Shown here: positions 34,571 to 44,373 of the stretch, piece after piece
Layout of the letters: every line of letters starts with the position of its first letter
How positions within the stretch are numbered: the first letter of the stretch is position 1
Source of the DNA: Streptomyces vietnamensis
GTDB lineage: Bacteria > Actinomycetota > Actinomycetes > Streptomycetales > Streptomycetaceae
NCBI RefSeq assembly: GCF_000830005.1
Contig: NZ_CP010407.1
Span: 6,894,001-6,958,000 of the forward strand
Direction: 5' to 3'
DNA: 64,000 nucleotides
Position numbers and translations under genes: made by a program
The notes under the pieces: generated by a model
Seen by the model: only the letters and a program-made list of their open reading frames with translations
Database searches by the model: none
Told to the model about the DNA's origin: nothing

Positions 34571-35446
34571 GTGAGCGAGCCGCGGTCCGCCCCCACGGTG
34601 GGACAGGTCGTCCTCGGAAAGCGTCTGCAGGACCTGCGCGAGCGGGCCGGCATGAAGCGGGAAGAGGCGGCGAAGATCCTGCGGGTGGCCCCGGCCACCG
34701 TCCGGCGGATGGAGACCGCCGAGGTCGCGCTGAAGATCCCGTACGTGCAGCTCCTGTTGAAGGAGTACGGGATCACGGACTCCGAGGCGGCGGGCTTCGT
34801 CGCCCTCGCGGAGGAGGCCAACCTCCCCGGCTGGTGGCAGCGGTTCCACGACGTTCTGCCCGGCTGGTTCTCCATGTACGTCAGCCTGGAGGGGGCGGCC
34901 AGCCTCATCCGGGCCTATGAACCCCAGTTCGTCCCCGGTCTGCTCCAGACCGAGGAGTACGCCCGCGCCATTCTGCGCAGCGGGGCGGTCGGTGGCGGCA
35001 GCGATGCCGGCAGAGACGAGGACGCCGAGCGCCATGTAGCCCTGCGGATGGAGCGTCAGTCCCTGCTGACCAGGGAAGACGCCCCGAAGTTCTGGGTGAT
35101 CATGGACGAGACGGTGTTCCGCCGACCGGTCGGTGACGGGCCCGAAGTGATGCGCGACCAGCTCGACCGGCTGCTCGAAGCGTCCGAGCTGCCGAACGTC
35201 ACCCTGCAGATCGCGGAGTTCGCGTCCGGCCACCATCCCGGCACCTACGGGCCGTTCGTCCTCTTCCGCTTCGCCATGCCCGAACTCCCGGACATGGTCT
35301 ACAGCGAGTACCTGACCGGCGCCGTCTATCTCGACGCGCGTCCCGAGGTGGCATCCCACCTGGAGGTCATGGACCGCATGGCGGCGCAGGCCGCGACTGC
35401 ACAACGCACGAAGGAGATTCTCCGGAATCTCCGCAAGGAGCTGTGA
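34571..35446 (+). CDS. WhiJ-like HTH regulator (XRE plus DUF5753)
   Basis: 291 residues from the GTG at 34571 (VSEPRSAPTVGQVV). Residues ~12-70 are a Cro/C1 helix-turn-helix (KRLQDLRERAGMKREEAAKILRVAPATVRRMETAEV). The rest is DUF5753 (YEPQFVPGLLQTEEYARAIL, FWVIMDETVFRRPVG, LPDMVYSEYLTGAVYLD). Homologues such as WhiJ influence sporulation and antibiotic production. The DUF397 gene starts at the base after its stop codon, the usual partner arrangement. Confidence 0.92.
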   Translation: MSEPRSAPTVGQVVLGKRLQDLRERAGMKREEAAKILRVAPATVRRMETAEVALKIPYVQLLLKEYGITDSEAAGFVALAEEANLPGWWQRFHDVLPGWFSMYVSLEGAASLIRAYEPQFVPGLLQTEEYARAILRSGAVGGGSDAGRDEDAERHVALRMERQSLLTREDAPKFWVIMDETVFRRPVGDGPEVMRDQLDRLLEASELPNVTLQIAEFASGHHPGTYGPFVLFRFAMPELPDMVYSEYLTGAVYLDARPEVASHLEVMDRMAAQAATAQRTKEILRNLRKEL

Positions 35447-35683
35447 ATGGATCGCATATACAACGGCATGCCCGCCGCAGAGCTCGGTGCCGAGGGTTGG
35501 CACAAGCCCTGGAGCGGCGGGAACGGGGGCAACTGCGTGGAGGCCATGAAGCTGGCCGACGGCAGAGTCGCCGTGCGACAGTCCGCAGACCCTGAAGGAC
35601 CAGCGCTCATCTACACCCACGGGGAGATCGCCGCTTTCATCCAGGGCGCCAAATCCGGTCAGGCTGATTTCCTGCTCACCTGA
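35447..35683 (+). CDS. DUF397 protein
   Basis: 78 residues. DUF397 hallmarks: AEGWHKPWSGGNGGNCVEAM, VAVRQSADPEGPALIYT and the closing helix GEIAAFIQGAKSGQADFLL. The start codon follows the HTH stop directly (TGAATGG), implying coupled synthesis. Members act with the adjacent HTH protein, probably as a modulator or antitoxin-like partner. Confidence 0.93.
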   Translation: MDRIYNGMPAAELGAEGWHKPWSGGNGGNCVEAMKLADGRVAVRQSADPEGPALIYTHGEIAAFIQGAKSGQADFLLT

Positions 35684-35756
35684 ACCTTCCGTCCCACCCC
35701 TACCATCGCGTAACTCTTGTTGTAGCGCCACCCGTTCAACCCGACCAGGAGAGCCG

Positions 35757-36563
35757 ATGACCCAGGACCCCGCATCCGTACGGATCGACACCAGCAAGCC
35801 TCATCCGGCGCGCATGTACGACTGGTTCCTGGGCGGCAAGGACAACTACCCGGTCGACGAGGCGATGGCACGTCAGCTGCTCACCGTCGACGCCCGTGGC
35901 CGGGACATGGCCCGCGTCAACCGGGCCTTCATGCACCGCGCCATCCGCTGGCTCAGCGCCCACGGCGTCCGGCAGTACCTGGACGTCGGCACGGGCATCC
36001 CGACCGAGCCCAACCTGCACCAGATCGCGCAGGAGGCCGCGCCGGAGTCCCGCATCGTCTACTGCGACAACGACCCGATCGTGCTCGCGCACGCGGCCGC
36101 CCTGCTGCGCTCGACCCCGGAAGGGGCCACCGAGTACATCCAGGCGGACGCCCGCGAGCCCGAGATCATCCTCGAAAGGGCCGGAAAGGTCCTTGATTTC
36201 GACCAGCCCATCGCGCTGTCGATGCTCGCCCTGCTGCACTTCGTGGGGGACGAGGACGGCGCGTACGAACTGGTCTCCAAGATCGTCGACAAGCTCGCGC
36301 CGGGCAGCTACCTCGTCCTCTCCCACGTCACCGGGGACTTCGACCCCGAGGGCGCGGCGAAGGCGGCTGCCATGTACAAGGCGCGCGGGCTGACCCTGCG
36401 GCCCCGCTCGCGCGACGAGCTGGCCGCGTTCTTCGACGGCCTCGAGTTCGTCGAGCCCGGGGTCTCGCTCACCGCCGAATGGCACCCGGAGCTGGGCGAG
36501 CCCGTCCCGGTCCAGGGCGACGACCCCATCCCGGGGTGGGCCGCGGTGGCCCGCAAGCCCTGA
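35757..36563 (+). CDS. DUF574-type SAM-dependent methyltransferase
   Basis: 268 residues. Starts with the family signature RIDTSKPHPARMYDWFLGGKDNYPVD, followed by YLDVGTGIPTEPNLHQIA (motif I), VYCDNDPIVLAHA and LSMLALLHFVGDEDGAYELV. This S-adenosyl methyltransferase family is greatly expanded in Streptomyces, often beside DUF397/HTH genes as here, and has no assigned substrate. A very strong terminator follows. Confidence 0.92.
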   Translation: MTQDPASVRIDTSKPHPARMYDWFLGGKDNYPVDEAMARQLLTVDARGRDMARVNRAFMHRAIRWLSAHGVRQYLDVGTGIPTEPNLHQIAQEAAPESRIVYCDNDPIVLAHAAALLRSTPEGATEYIQADAREPEIILERAGKVLDFDQPIALSMLALLHFVGDEDGAYELVSKIVDKLAPGSYLVLSHVTGDFDPEGAAKAAAMYKARGLTLRPRSRDELAAFFDGLEFVEPGVSLTAEWHPELGEPVPVQGDDPIPGWAAVARKP

Positions 36564-36574
36564 CCCGATCCGTA

Positions 36575-36616
36575 CGGAAGCAGCCTGCCGGCCCGCCGGC
36601 AGGCTGCTTCCGTTTT
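36575..36616. terminator. Strong bidirectional intrinsic terminator
   Basis: Arms 36575-36591 and 36596-36612 pair over 17 bases without mismatch around CCCG, followed by TTTT. It lies between the convergent DUF574 and M64 genes; the latter's stop is at 36615. Confidence 0.92.
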
Positions 36617-38504
36617 ACGGCTCCACCAGCGTCACCAGGAAGCTCCGTGCCCGGCCGACGTTGCCGGCCGCGTCGATCGCGCGGTACTCGACGGTGTGCG
36701 TGCCGTAGTCCGGGGTCGCGTCGTCCCACGGCACCGCCCGGCTCCGGCCCAGCTTCCCGTACACGAGGTCGTCGATCACCGTGCCGCTCGGCGAGAAGCG
36801 GAACGGCGCGCCGGCGTCCGTCGGCCAGCCGTAGTACGTGTACCAGCCGTCGCCGTCGACCCGGAACTGGCTCACCACGGCGCCCTCCTGGTCGTCCCGC
36901 GCGGTCAGCCTCATCGTGAACGCGCCGTCGTAGACGTACTCCACCGGACGCCCGGGGCGCCGGACCGTGCGCAGCGGCTCGGACAGCTCGTACGCGACCG
37001 TGGCCGGGCGGGCGTCCACCGTCCAGCTCAACTCCTCGTCCGTGCCCGCGAGTCGGGCCGTGAGGGTGTGGCTTCCCGGCGGGATCTCCAGCGTACGGAG
37101 GTCCAGGTCACGGTCGTTGCGGCCGTACGTCGTGACGGGCCGTCCGTCCAGGCGCCAGCGCACGGCCGGGGTGCCGTCCACCGCGTGGGTGGTGTCCGCG
37201 TGGACGACGCTGCGGGCGCCGACGGGGGACCCGGTCGGGGTGTGCCCGGTGAAGCCGGGGGCCTCCGGGCTCCGTACCGTGGTCAGCGAGGGGTCCACCG
37301 TCCAGCTGACGGTCCGGGTGAGCGCCGCCGAGGCGCGGACCGCCGGGTCGCGGACGAAGGGCGTCGGGTCGGTGACCGTCGCCGTCAGGGTGTGCGTGCC
37401 GGGGGAGACCCGCAGTCTCCGCAGGTCGACCGTGCGGGCGCCCTCGGTGTCGAGGGTCCGCCCGTCCAGCTTCCAGGTCACGGAGAGCGCGCCGCCCACC
37501 GGGTGCAGGGTGTCCACCCACACGCTGCGGTCCGCCCCGATCGGCGCGGTGTCCGGGGTGTGGTCCTGGACCAGGTTCACCTTGGCCGAGATCGCCCGGA
37601 CCATCACCTCGCGCTCCACCTGGTCGAAGGCGTAACCGAGGGTCTTCATCAGGGAGTGGCGGCTCGGGCGCCAGACGCCCTTCGTGCTGTACATGCCGCC
37701 CTCGTGGCGGCCGATGACCCCGCCGGACTCGCTGGTCTCGCCGAGCCAGCGCCACCACTTGGCCTGCTGCTCCCGCATCTGGCGTTCCGTCAGGAGCGTG
37801 TGGTGGACGGAGGAGGGCTCGGGTCCCTCGTAGGCCTCGCCCGGCACCCCGCGCGCGTAGTAGTCGTACTCGTCCTGGAGGCCGCCGAGCGAATGCCCTA
37901 TCTCGTGCGGGGTGATGAGCGAGGAGAGCGCGTTGCCGCCGGAGGCCGTGGCGTAACTTCCGCCCGCGCCGCCGTAGGTGGAGCTGTGGGCGAGGGCGAC
38001 GATCTGGCGGTTGGGGCGGCTCGTGCCGGGGACGAGGTCGGCGAGCGCGGCGGCCTTCCGGCTGTCGACGGTGAGCAGCCGCTGCACACCCGCCGGATTG
38101 CAGCCGCCCCAGAAGCCCATGTCGAGCGCCGTGTCACGGGCGGGCGCGGTGAGGCCCGGGTCGCAGTCCACGCCGGACTCGGCCGAGGGGACCTCCACCG
38201 CCCACACGTTGATGTACGAGCGGTACGAGGCGAAGGGCTCGATGCTCCACAGGGTGTTCAGGTGCCGTTCGAGGTCCGCCCGGAAGGCCGGCATCTCCGC
38301 TGCGGTGTAGCCGTCGCCCATGAACACCAGGTTGAACCGCCGGTCGGCGGGCCCGGTGGTCTGCACGGGGACGACGGCCGGCCCCTCGCCGGACGTGGGT
38401 GTCCCGGCCGCCGCCTGCGTGGTTCCCACCAGGCCGGCGGCCAGCAGACAGGCCGCGGCGAGCCGGGCCACGGCACGCCGAACTCCCTTGCGCTGTGAGG
38501 TCAT
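36615..38504 (-). CDS. Secreted M64-family metallopeptidase
   Basis: 629 residues with a signal peptide (basic start MTSQRKGVRRAVARL, hydrophobic core to about residue 32). RFNLVFMGDGYTAAEMPAF opens the M64 (IgA peptidase-like) domain. The zinc site is ITPHEIGHSLGGLQDEYDYY, an HExxH with a third ligand downstream. After about residue 320 come repeated immunoglobulin-like modules (SVTWKLDGRTLDTEGARTVDLRRLRVSPGTHTLTATV and a second copy RWRLDGRPVTTYG). Exported protease, probably degrading extracellular proteins. Confidence 0.9.
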   Translation of the reverse strand: MTSQRKGVRRAVARLAAACLLAAGLVGTTQAAAGTPTSGEGPAVVPVQTTGPADRRFNLVFMGDGYTAAEMPAFRADLERHLNTLWSIEPFASYRSYINVWAVEVPSAESGVDCDPGLTAPARDTALDMGFWGGCNPAGVQRLLTVDSRKAAALADLVPGTSRPNRQIVALAHSSTYGGAGGSYATASGGNALSSLITPHEIGHSLGGLQDEYDYYARGVPGEAYEGPEPSSVHHTLLTERQMREQQAKWWRWLGETSESGGVIGRHEGGMYSTKGVWRPSRHSLMKTLGYAFDQVEREVMVRAISAKVNLVQDHTPDTAPIGADRSVWVDTLHPVGGALSVTWKLDGRTLDTEGARTVDLRRLRVSPGTHTLTATVTDPTPFVRDPAVRASAALTRTVSWTVDPSLTTVRSPEAPGFTGHTPTGSPVGARSVVHADTTHAVDGTPAVRWRLDGRPVTTYGRNDRDLDLRTLEIPPGSHTLTARLAGTDEELSWTVDARPATVAYELSEPLRTVRRPGRPVEYVYDGAFTMRLTARDDQEGAVVSQFRVDGDGWYTYYGWPTDAGAPFRFSPSGTVIDDLVYGKLGRSRAVPWDDATPDYGTHTVEYRAIDAAGNVGRARSFLVTLVEP

Positions 38505-38577
38505 GGGGCGCGAGCCTAGGCCGCGCCCCCGGCCCCGTAAAGATGTTCGTCAGCCGTCCGTTCGTCGTTCGGACATC

Positions 38578-39921
38578 TCAGCTTCGCAGCCAGGCCAGGC
38601 CCGGGTGCTCGGCCGTGTAGCCCTCCACGAGACGGCGGGCCACGGCCACCGAGTCCACCAGCGGATGCAGCGCGAAGGCCTTGACGGCCGTCGCCCGCGA
38701 GCCGCTCTCCACCGCCGCGAGGACCTCCCGCTCCACCGCCTTCACGGCGGTCACCAGACCGACGGCGTGGTACGGCAGCGGGGCCACGGACACCGGGTGC
38801 GCGCCGTTCGCGTCCACGAGGCACGGCACCTCGATCACCGCGTCCGCGTCGAGCACGGAGAGCGTCGAACCGTTGCGCACGTTGAGGATCAGGGTCGTCC
38901 GCTCGTCCCGGGCGATCGCCCGCATGAGGGCGAGCGCCACCTTCTCGTAGCCGCCCGACTCCAGGTCCTCCTCGTCGCGGTCCCCGATCCCGGCGGCCTC
39001 CCGGTTGGCGGCCATGTAGGTGGCCTCGCGGTCGGCGAGCGTACGGTGCCAGGCGGCGAGAGCGGGGGTGTCGGGCTTGCTCATCTCCTCGTAGAAGGCG
39101 CCCTGCTGGTCGCGCAGATACGCCCCGCGCGTCCGCTCGGCCGTCCGGTAGGCGTGGACCGCCTCCCGGTTGAAGTAGTAGTAGTGCAGGTACTCGTTGG
39201 GGATCGCGCCGAGCGAGCGCAGCCACTCCGGGCCGAAGAGCCGGCCCTCCTCGAAGGAGCCGAGCTTCTCCTCGTCGGCGAGCAGCCGCGGCAGCACGTC
39301 CTGTCCGCCGACCCGCAGCCCCCGCAGCCAGCCCAGGTGGTTGAGGCCCACGTAGTCGATCCAGGCCTCGTCCGGGTTCGCGCCGAGGATGCGGGCGACC
39401 CGGCGGCCGAGGCCCACGGGCGAGTCGCAGATGCCGACGACCCGGTCGCCGAGCACCCGCGACATGGCCTCCGTGACCAGTCCGGCCGGGTTGGTGAAGT
39501 TGATGACCCAGGCGTCGGGGGCGAGTTCGGCGATCCTCCGGGCGATGCGTACGGCGACGGGCACGGTCCGCAGCCCGTACGCGATGCCGCCCGCGCCCAC
39601 CGTCTCCTGGCCGAGCACGCCCTCGGCGAGCGCGATCCGCTCGTCGGCCGCGCGGCCTTCCAGACCGCCGACCCGGATCGCGGAGAACACGAAGTCCGCC
39701 CCGCGCAGCGCCTCGTCCAGGTCCGTCGTCGCCGTCACGACCGGCGCGTCCGGCACCCCCTCCGCCTGGTCCGCGAGGACCCGCGCGATGGCCGAGAGCC
39801 GCCCCTCGTCGAGGTCGTACAGGGTGACGCGGGTGACCCGCCCCCCGGCGCGGTCGCCGAGGAGGGCTCCGTACACCAGCGGCACCCGGAACCCGCCGCC
39901 TCCGAGAATCGTCAGTTTCAT
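38578..39921 (-). CDS. GH4-family 6-phospho-beta-glucosidase
   Basis: 447 residues. NAD- and metal-dependent glycosidase of family GH4. The N-terminal KLTILGGGGFRVPLVYGAL is the Rossmann NAD site; WVINFTNPAGLVTEAM, VGICDSPVGLGRRVA and LNHLGWLRGLRVGG hold the metal and substrate residues. The sequence is closer to 6-phospho-beta-glucosidases than to alpha-galactosidases. No PTS genes are adjacent, so uptake must come from elsewhere. Confidence 0.9.
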   Translation of the reverse strand: MKLTILGGGGFRVPLVYGALLGDRAGGRVTRVTLYDLDEGRLSAIARVLADQAEGVPDAPVVTATTDLDEALRGADFVFSAIRVGGLEGRAADERIALAEGVLGQETVGAGGIAYGLRTVPVAVRIARRIAELAPDAWVINFTNPAGLVTEAMSRVLGDRVVGICDSPVGLGRRVARILGANPDEAWIDYVGLNHLGWLRGLRVGGQDVLPRLLADEEKLGSFEEGRLFGPEWLRSLGAIPNEYLHYYYFNREAVHAYRTAERTRGAYLRDQQGAFYEEMSKPDTPALAAWHRTLADREATYMAANREAAGIGDRDEEDLESGGYEKVALALMRAIARDERTTLILNVRNGSTLSVLDADAVIEVPCLVDANGAHPVSVAPLPYHAVGLVTAVKAVEREVLAAVESGSRATAVKAFALHPLVDSVAVARRLVEGYTAEHPGLAWLRS

Positions 39922-40035
39922 GCTCGTACGCTACTCGGACGCGCCCTCTGAGCAGGGGGATTCCGGGCCGCCGTCCACGCCGGCGTCCGCATGCCGGGCG
40001 TCCGCCTCCCGCGAGGGGTGGGGGACAATGGCGTC

Positions 40036-40488
40036 ATGTCCCGACGCAAGACCCGCCCCCGCACCTCCCGGGCCGCCGCGGCCCCCGCGCCCGCCGTGAC
40101 CGCGACCTCGCCCTGCCCCTGCGGGCTCGACGCCACGTACGGCGCGTGCTGCGGCCGGTTCCACTCGGGCGCCGGCGGCACGGCGCCCACCGCCGAGCTC
40201 CTCATGCGCTCCCGCTACAGCGCCTTCGTCGTCCGCGACGAGGCGTACCTGCTGCGGACCTGGGCGCCGGAGACGCGACCGGGCGAGGTCGACTTCGACC
40301 CCGGGATGCGCTGGGCCGGCCTGGAGATCGAGGAGACCGGCGAGGGCACCGCCTTCCACCAGCACGGCACCGTCACCTTCACGGCCCGCTACGTCCACGG
40401 CGGCGAGGCCGGCGCCCTGCACGAGCGGAGCCGCTTCGCCCGCCACGAGGGCGCGTGGGTGTACGTGGACGGCGACTTCCTCGACTGA
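40036..40488 (+). CDS. YchJ-family (UPF0225) protein
   Basis: 150 residues from the ATG at 40036. CPCGLDATYGACCGRFHSG is the N-terminal zinc-type cysteine motif (SEC-C-like), followed by PTAELLMRSRYSAFVVRDEAYLLRTW, the family signature, and a cystatin/NTF2-like fold ending FARHEGAWVYVDGD. Function unknown. A basic, alanine-rich 20-residue start. Confidence 0.92.
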   Translation: MSRRKTRPRTSRAAAAPAPAVTATSPCPCGLDATYGACCGRFHSGAGGTAPTAELLMRSRYSAFVVRDEAYLLRTWAPETRPGEVDFDPGMRWAGLEIEETGEGTAFHQHGTVTFTARYVHGGEAGALHERSRFARHEGAWVYVDGDFLD

Positions 40489-40493
40489 GGGTT

Positions 40494-42590
40494 TCAGCGC
40501 GTGCCCACGCCCGCCGGCACCCGTCCCCTCGGGAGTCCGGCCGCGAGGTCCTCGGCGACGATCTTCTTGGCGATGGCGTCCGTCGCCACCCGCAGCTCGG
40601 GCCCGCTGGGCCGGCCGCGCTCCTGCTCGACCCGGTCGGCCAGCCAGTCGCCCCAGGCGCGGGTGATGACCTCCGCCTCGCGCTTGCCCGCCGCCGTGTG
40701 CGAGAGCAGGTTGCCGTCACGGGTGAGATAGCCCTCGTCGACCATCCGGTCGAAGACCGGCAGCAGCACCTCGGGCGGCACCCGCCGGCCGGCGGAGATC
40801 AGGCCGAGGCTCGCGTGCCCGACGGTCCGCGTGAAGAGTTCGACCTGCATCACCGCCCAGGCCCCCGCCGTGTCGAGCCGGGTGTCGGACGCGGCGACGA
40901 TCGCCTTGGCCGTGTCGTAGTCGGTACGGCTCAGGATCCGGCCGACGGCCAGTTCGAGGAGCTTCTCCGAGTCGCCGGACATGGTGGGGGAGCCGAAGCC
41001 CTCGCCCATGTCGGGGGCGGCGGAGCGGGCCGAGTCGCGCAGCTTCACCTGCTTGAGGAAGAGGGCGACGACGAAGCCGACGGCCGCGACCGGCACCGTC
41101 CAGAGGAAGACGGTCTGCAGGGTGTCCGCGTACGCCTGGACGATCGGCTCCGCGATCCGGTCCGGGAGCCTGTGCAGTCCTGCGGGGCTCTGCGCGGCCT
41201 GCGGGATCACGGCCGGGTTCACGCCGAGGCTCCTGGCGATGGTCCCGGCCTCGACGATGCCCGAGGTGAGGTTGGGCTTGAGGGAGTTGGTGTAGATCGT
41301 GCCGAAGACGGCCGTGCCGAAGGAGCTGCCGAGGGTGCGGAAGAAGGTGACGCCGGAGGTGGCGGTGCCGAGGTCGGCGTAGTCGACGGTGTTCTGCACG
41401 GCGATCGTCAGGACCTGCATGCACAGGCCGATGCCGACGCCGAGGACGAACATGTAGAGCGACTCGAGACCGGTGCCGGTGTCCGGCCCCATGAGGGAGA
41501 GCAGGAAGAGGCCGACGCCCATCACGAAACAGCCGACGATCGGGAAGATCCGGTAGCGGCCGGTCTTGCTGACGTAGTTGCCGCTGAAGATGGACGCGAT
41601 GAGCAGGCCGATGACCATGGGCAGCGTGCGGATGCCCGACATGGTCGCCGACTCCCCGTCGACGTACTGCAGATACGTCGGCAGGAAGGTCATCGCGCCG
41701 AGCATGGCGAAGCCGACGACGAAACTGAGCACCGAGCAGACGGTGAAGACCGGGTTGCGGAACAGCCGCATGGGCAGCATGGGTTCGGCCGCCCGGGTCT
41801 CGACCCAGCAGAACAGGGCCAGGGCGACGAGGCCGCCCGCGAAGAGGCCGATGATGACGCCGGAGCTCCAGGCGTACTCGTTGCCGCCCCAACTGGTCGC
41901 CAGGATCAGGGCGCTGGAGCCGATCGCGACCAGCGCGATGCCGAGGTAGTCGATGACCGGCCGGCTCGCCGAGCGCACCGAGGGGATCGAGCGGGCGGCG
42001 GCGATCACGACCAGGATCGCGATCGGCACGTTCACGTAGAACGCCCAGCGCCAGCTCGCGTGGTCGGTGAACAGACCGCCGAGGAGCGGTCCGATGACGG
42101 TCGAGACGCCGAACACGGCGCCGATCGCGCCCTGGTACTTGCCGCGTTCGCGCAGCGGGATCACATCGGCGATGAGCGCCATCGAGGTGACCATGAGGCC
42201 GCCGGCGCCGATGCCCTGGAGACCGCGCCAGACGATGAGCAGCGTCATGTTGGTGGCGAGTCCGCAGAGGAACGAGCCGGTGATGAAGACGATCGCGGAG
42301 ATCTGGAAGATCACCTTGCGGCCGAAGAGGTCGCCGAACTTGCCGACGAGGACGGTCGCGACCGTCTCGGCGAGCAGGTACGAGGTGACCACCCACGACA
42401 TGTGGGCGGCGCCGCCCAGGTCCGAGACGATCGTGGGCAGGGCGGTGCCGACGATCGTCTGGTCGAGGGCGGCGAGGAGGACGCCCAGCATGATCGTGCC
42501 GAAGACGATGTTGCGGCGGCGGCTGTCGAGCACGGGTGGCTCGGTGGCGGCGGCCGAGGGCGCGGGCGCTGCGTCGCTGGTCGTGGTCAC
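40494..42590 (-). CDS. DHA2-type MFS exporter with C-terminal winged-helix domain
   Basis: 698 residues from GTG ([12 protein letters not shown]). Residues ~25-510 form 14 transmembrane helices: [32 protein letters not shown] (loop 2-3) and [29 protein letters not shown] of EmrB/QacA drug exporters. The last ~170 residues ([60 protein letters not shown]) look like a MarR-type winged helix. The fusion of exporter and DNA-binding-like domain in one frame is unusual. Confidence 0.85.
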   Translation of the reverse strand: MTTTSDAAPAPSAAATEPPVLDSRRRNIVFGTIMLGVLLAALDQTIVGTALPTIVSDLGGAAHMSWVVTSYLLAETVATVLVGKFGDLFGRKVIFQISAIVFITGSFLCGLATNMTLLIVWRGLQGIGAGGLMVTSMALIADVIPLRERGKYQGAIGAVFGVSTVIGPLLGGLFTDHASWRWAFYVNVPIAILVVIAAARSIPSVRSASRPVIDYLGIALVAIGSSALILATSWGGNEYAWSSGVIIGLFAGGLVALALFCWVETRAAEPMLPMRLFRNPVFTVCSVLSFVVGFAMLGAMTFLPTYLQYVDGESATMSGIRTLPMVIGLLIASIFSGNYVSKTGRYRIFPIVGCFVMGVGLFLLSLMGPDTGTGLESLYMFVLGVGIGLCMQVLTIAVQNTVDYADLGTATSGVTFFRTLGSSFGTAVFGTIYTNSLKPNLTSGIVEAGTIARSLGVNPAVIPQAAQSPAGLHRLPDRIAEPIVQAYADTLQTVFLWTVPVAAVGFVVALFLKQVKLRDSARSAAPDMGEGFGSPTMSGDSEKLLELAVGRILSRTDYDTAKAIVAASDTRLDTAGAWAVMQVELFTRTVGHASLGLISAGRRVPPEVLLPVFDRMVDEGYLTRDGNLLSHTAAGKREAEVITRAWGDWLADRVEQERGRPSGPELRVATDAIAKKIVAEDLAAGLPRGRVPAGVGTR

Positions 42591-42654
42591 GATCGCAGCG
42601 TCACACCGCCGCCGCCCCCGCGCATGTGGGGGACGGCCGGACGGGCGTACCCCG

Positions 42655-42906
42655 TCAGGGGGTGACGGGCAGCTTGGGGTGGTGCTTGGCGAGGATCTTG
42701 TTCGCCCGCGCGAGGGCGGCGAGGGCGTGCTCGCGGTCCGCCCGGTCCTCCGCACAGAGCGGCCCCCGGAAGCGGTACACCTCGCGCGCCGCGCAGTCCG
42801 CGTCGACCTCGGCCTGGAGGACGTGGAGCGGCAGGCAGGCGCCGATCATCGCGGCCACGCTGTCGGGGATCGGGACGGGAACGAGGCGCTCGGGCGAGGT
42901 GATCAC
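42655..42906 (-). CDS. Small conserved hypothetical protein
   Basis: 83 residues from GTG ([13 protein letters not shown]). Helical C-terminus ([27 protein letters not shown]). Ends 65 bases before the MFS exporter start on the same strand, so the two may form an operon. No known domain. Confidence 0.55.
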   Translation of the reverse strand: MITSPERLVPVPIPDSVAAMIGACLPLHVLQAEVDADCAAREVYRFRGPLCAEDRADREHALAALARANKILAKHHPKLPVTP

Positions 42907-43264
42907 GGGTCAGTCCTAGTCGGTCCGGGGAGGGTACGGAAGGGTCTCCTCTCCATACGTACCGGATCGCGGTACGGGTTCCGGCACGGTGATGTCGCGG
43001 ACGGGCAACGGCGGAGATCACCGGCGGAGGCGCGCACGGGCCCCGGGGGAGCGGACCGCGCGCCGGTGCCGACCGTGGCCGGATGCGTTCCCGCAGGTAC
43101 GGGGCGGGTGCCCGCCACCGCCCCGCGCGTGGATCATGCGCATCGCTCGAAAGTTCGTCGAACGCACTACCGGGAAAGCGGGGTCGGCGGCGGGCCGCCC
43201 GGCCGTCGAATGTGTGGCATATCACGTTGCCGTCCGGCGGCTTCCGGCCGGGCGGATCCCGTGC
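42907..43264. other. Gene-free intergenic region
   Basis: About 358 bases without a convincing gene. I see no strong hairpin or repeat. Confidence 0.5.
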
Positions 43265-44323
43265 TTACGCGAGGATCTCGGCCAGGTCGTACGAGACGGG
43301 CTCGTCCAGCTGCCCGTAGCCGCAGGACTCCGGCGTCCGGTCCGGGCGCCACCGCTTGAACTGCGCGGTGTGGCGGAAGCGGTCCCCCTCCATGTGGTCG
43401 TAGCCGACCTCGCAGACCCGCTCCGGCCGCAGCGCCACCCACGACAGGTCCCTCCTGCCCGCCCAGCGGCTCGGCGCGCCCGGCAGCCTGGCCTCCTCGT
43501 GCGCGGCCTCGTCCGCCCACGCCGCCCAGGGGTGCCCGTCCGACGGGTCCGTCCGGAGCGGTTCCAGCTCCTCGACGAGCTCGGCGCGGCGGGCCGCGGT
43601 GAAGGCCGCGCACACGCCGACGTGCTGGAGGACGCCCTCGTCGTCGTACAGGCCGAGCAGCAGCGAGCCGACCACGGGGCCGCTCTTGTGGAAGCGGTAT
43701 CCGGCCACGACGACATCGGCCGTCCGCTCGTGCTTGATCTTGTACATGAGGCGGGCGTCCGGCCGGTACGGCAGGTCGAGCGGCTTGGCTATCACCCCGT
43801 CGAGCCCGGCGCCCTCGTACTGCTCGAACCAGCGCGCCGCGAGCTCGGGGTCCCGGGTCGCCGACGCCAGGTGGACGGGCGCGTCGACCCCGTCGAGGAC
43901 CCGCTCCAGGGCCGCCCGGCGCTCGCTCAGCGGGGTGTCGAGCAGCGAGTCGTCCCCGAGGGCGAGCAGGTCGAAGGCGACGAACCGGGCCGGGGTGGTC
44001 TCGGCGAGCAGCCGCACCCGGGAGTCGGCCGGATGGATCCGCTCGGCGAGCCGGTCGAAGTCGAGCCGCCCGTCGTGCTCGACGACGATCTCCCCGTCGA
44101 CGACGCAGCGCTCCGGCAGCCGGGCCGCGAGCGCCTCGACCAGCTCGGGGAAGTAGCGGGTGAGCGGCCTGCCCGTACGGCTGCCGATGACGAGCTCCGG
44201 CCCGTCCCGGTGCACGATCGCGCGGAAGCCGTCCCACTTCACCTCATACTGCATGCCGGGCGGGATCCGCTTCACGGGCTTGGCGAGCATGGGCAGGACA
44301 GGGGGCATGACCGGTAGATCCAT
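43265..44323 (-). CDS. ATP-dependent DNA ligase (NHEJ/LigD-type), start replaced by the integrative element
   Basis: 352 residues from the ATG at 44321-44323. Ligase motif I with the adenylated lysine is EVKWDGFRA (K29). Then VVDGEIVVEHDGRLDF (III), FVAFDLLAL, GLDGVIAKPLDLPY (IV), LMYKIKHERTADVVVAG (V) and a C-terminal OB domain ending ESCGYGQLDEPV. These ligases seal breaks with Ku and a LigD polymerase. The polymerase gene at 62041 is its natural divergent partner, now separated by 17.7 kb. The first ~15 codons and everything upstream belong to the inserted element. Confidence 0.93.
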   Translation of the reverse strand: MDLPVMPPVLPMLAKPVKRIPPGMQYEVKWDGFRAIVHRDGPELVIGSRTGRPLTRYFPELVEALAARLPERCVVDGEIVVEHDGRLDFDRLAERIHPADSRVRLLAETTPARFVAFDLLALGDDSLLDTPLSERRAALERVLDGVDAPVHLASATRDPELAARWFEQYEGAGLDGVIAKPLDLPYRPDARLMYKIKHERTADVVVAGYRFHKSGPVVGSLLLGLYDDEGVLQHVGVCAAFTAARRAELVEELEPLRTDPSDGHPWAAWADEAAHEEARLPGAPSRWAGRRDLSWVALRPERVCEVGYDHMEGDRFRHTAQFKRWRPDRTPESCGYGQLDEPVSYDLAEILA

Positions 44324-44326
44324 GGC
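44234..44326. repeat. attL: left att repeat of the integrative element
   Basis: Aligns without gaps to 61899-61991 (constant offset 17,665), with about 13 mismatches by eye. The longest identical run is CTTGGCGAGCATGGG at 44279-44293, the likely strand-exchange core. It lies in codons 1-30 of the ligase gene, so integration preserves the reading frame. Confidence 0.88.
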
Positions 44327-44373
44327 TATGCACCTGCCCTTACTACTGTGAGTGACCGGGAATTTCGCTCTCG

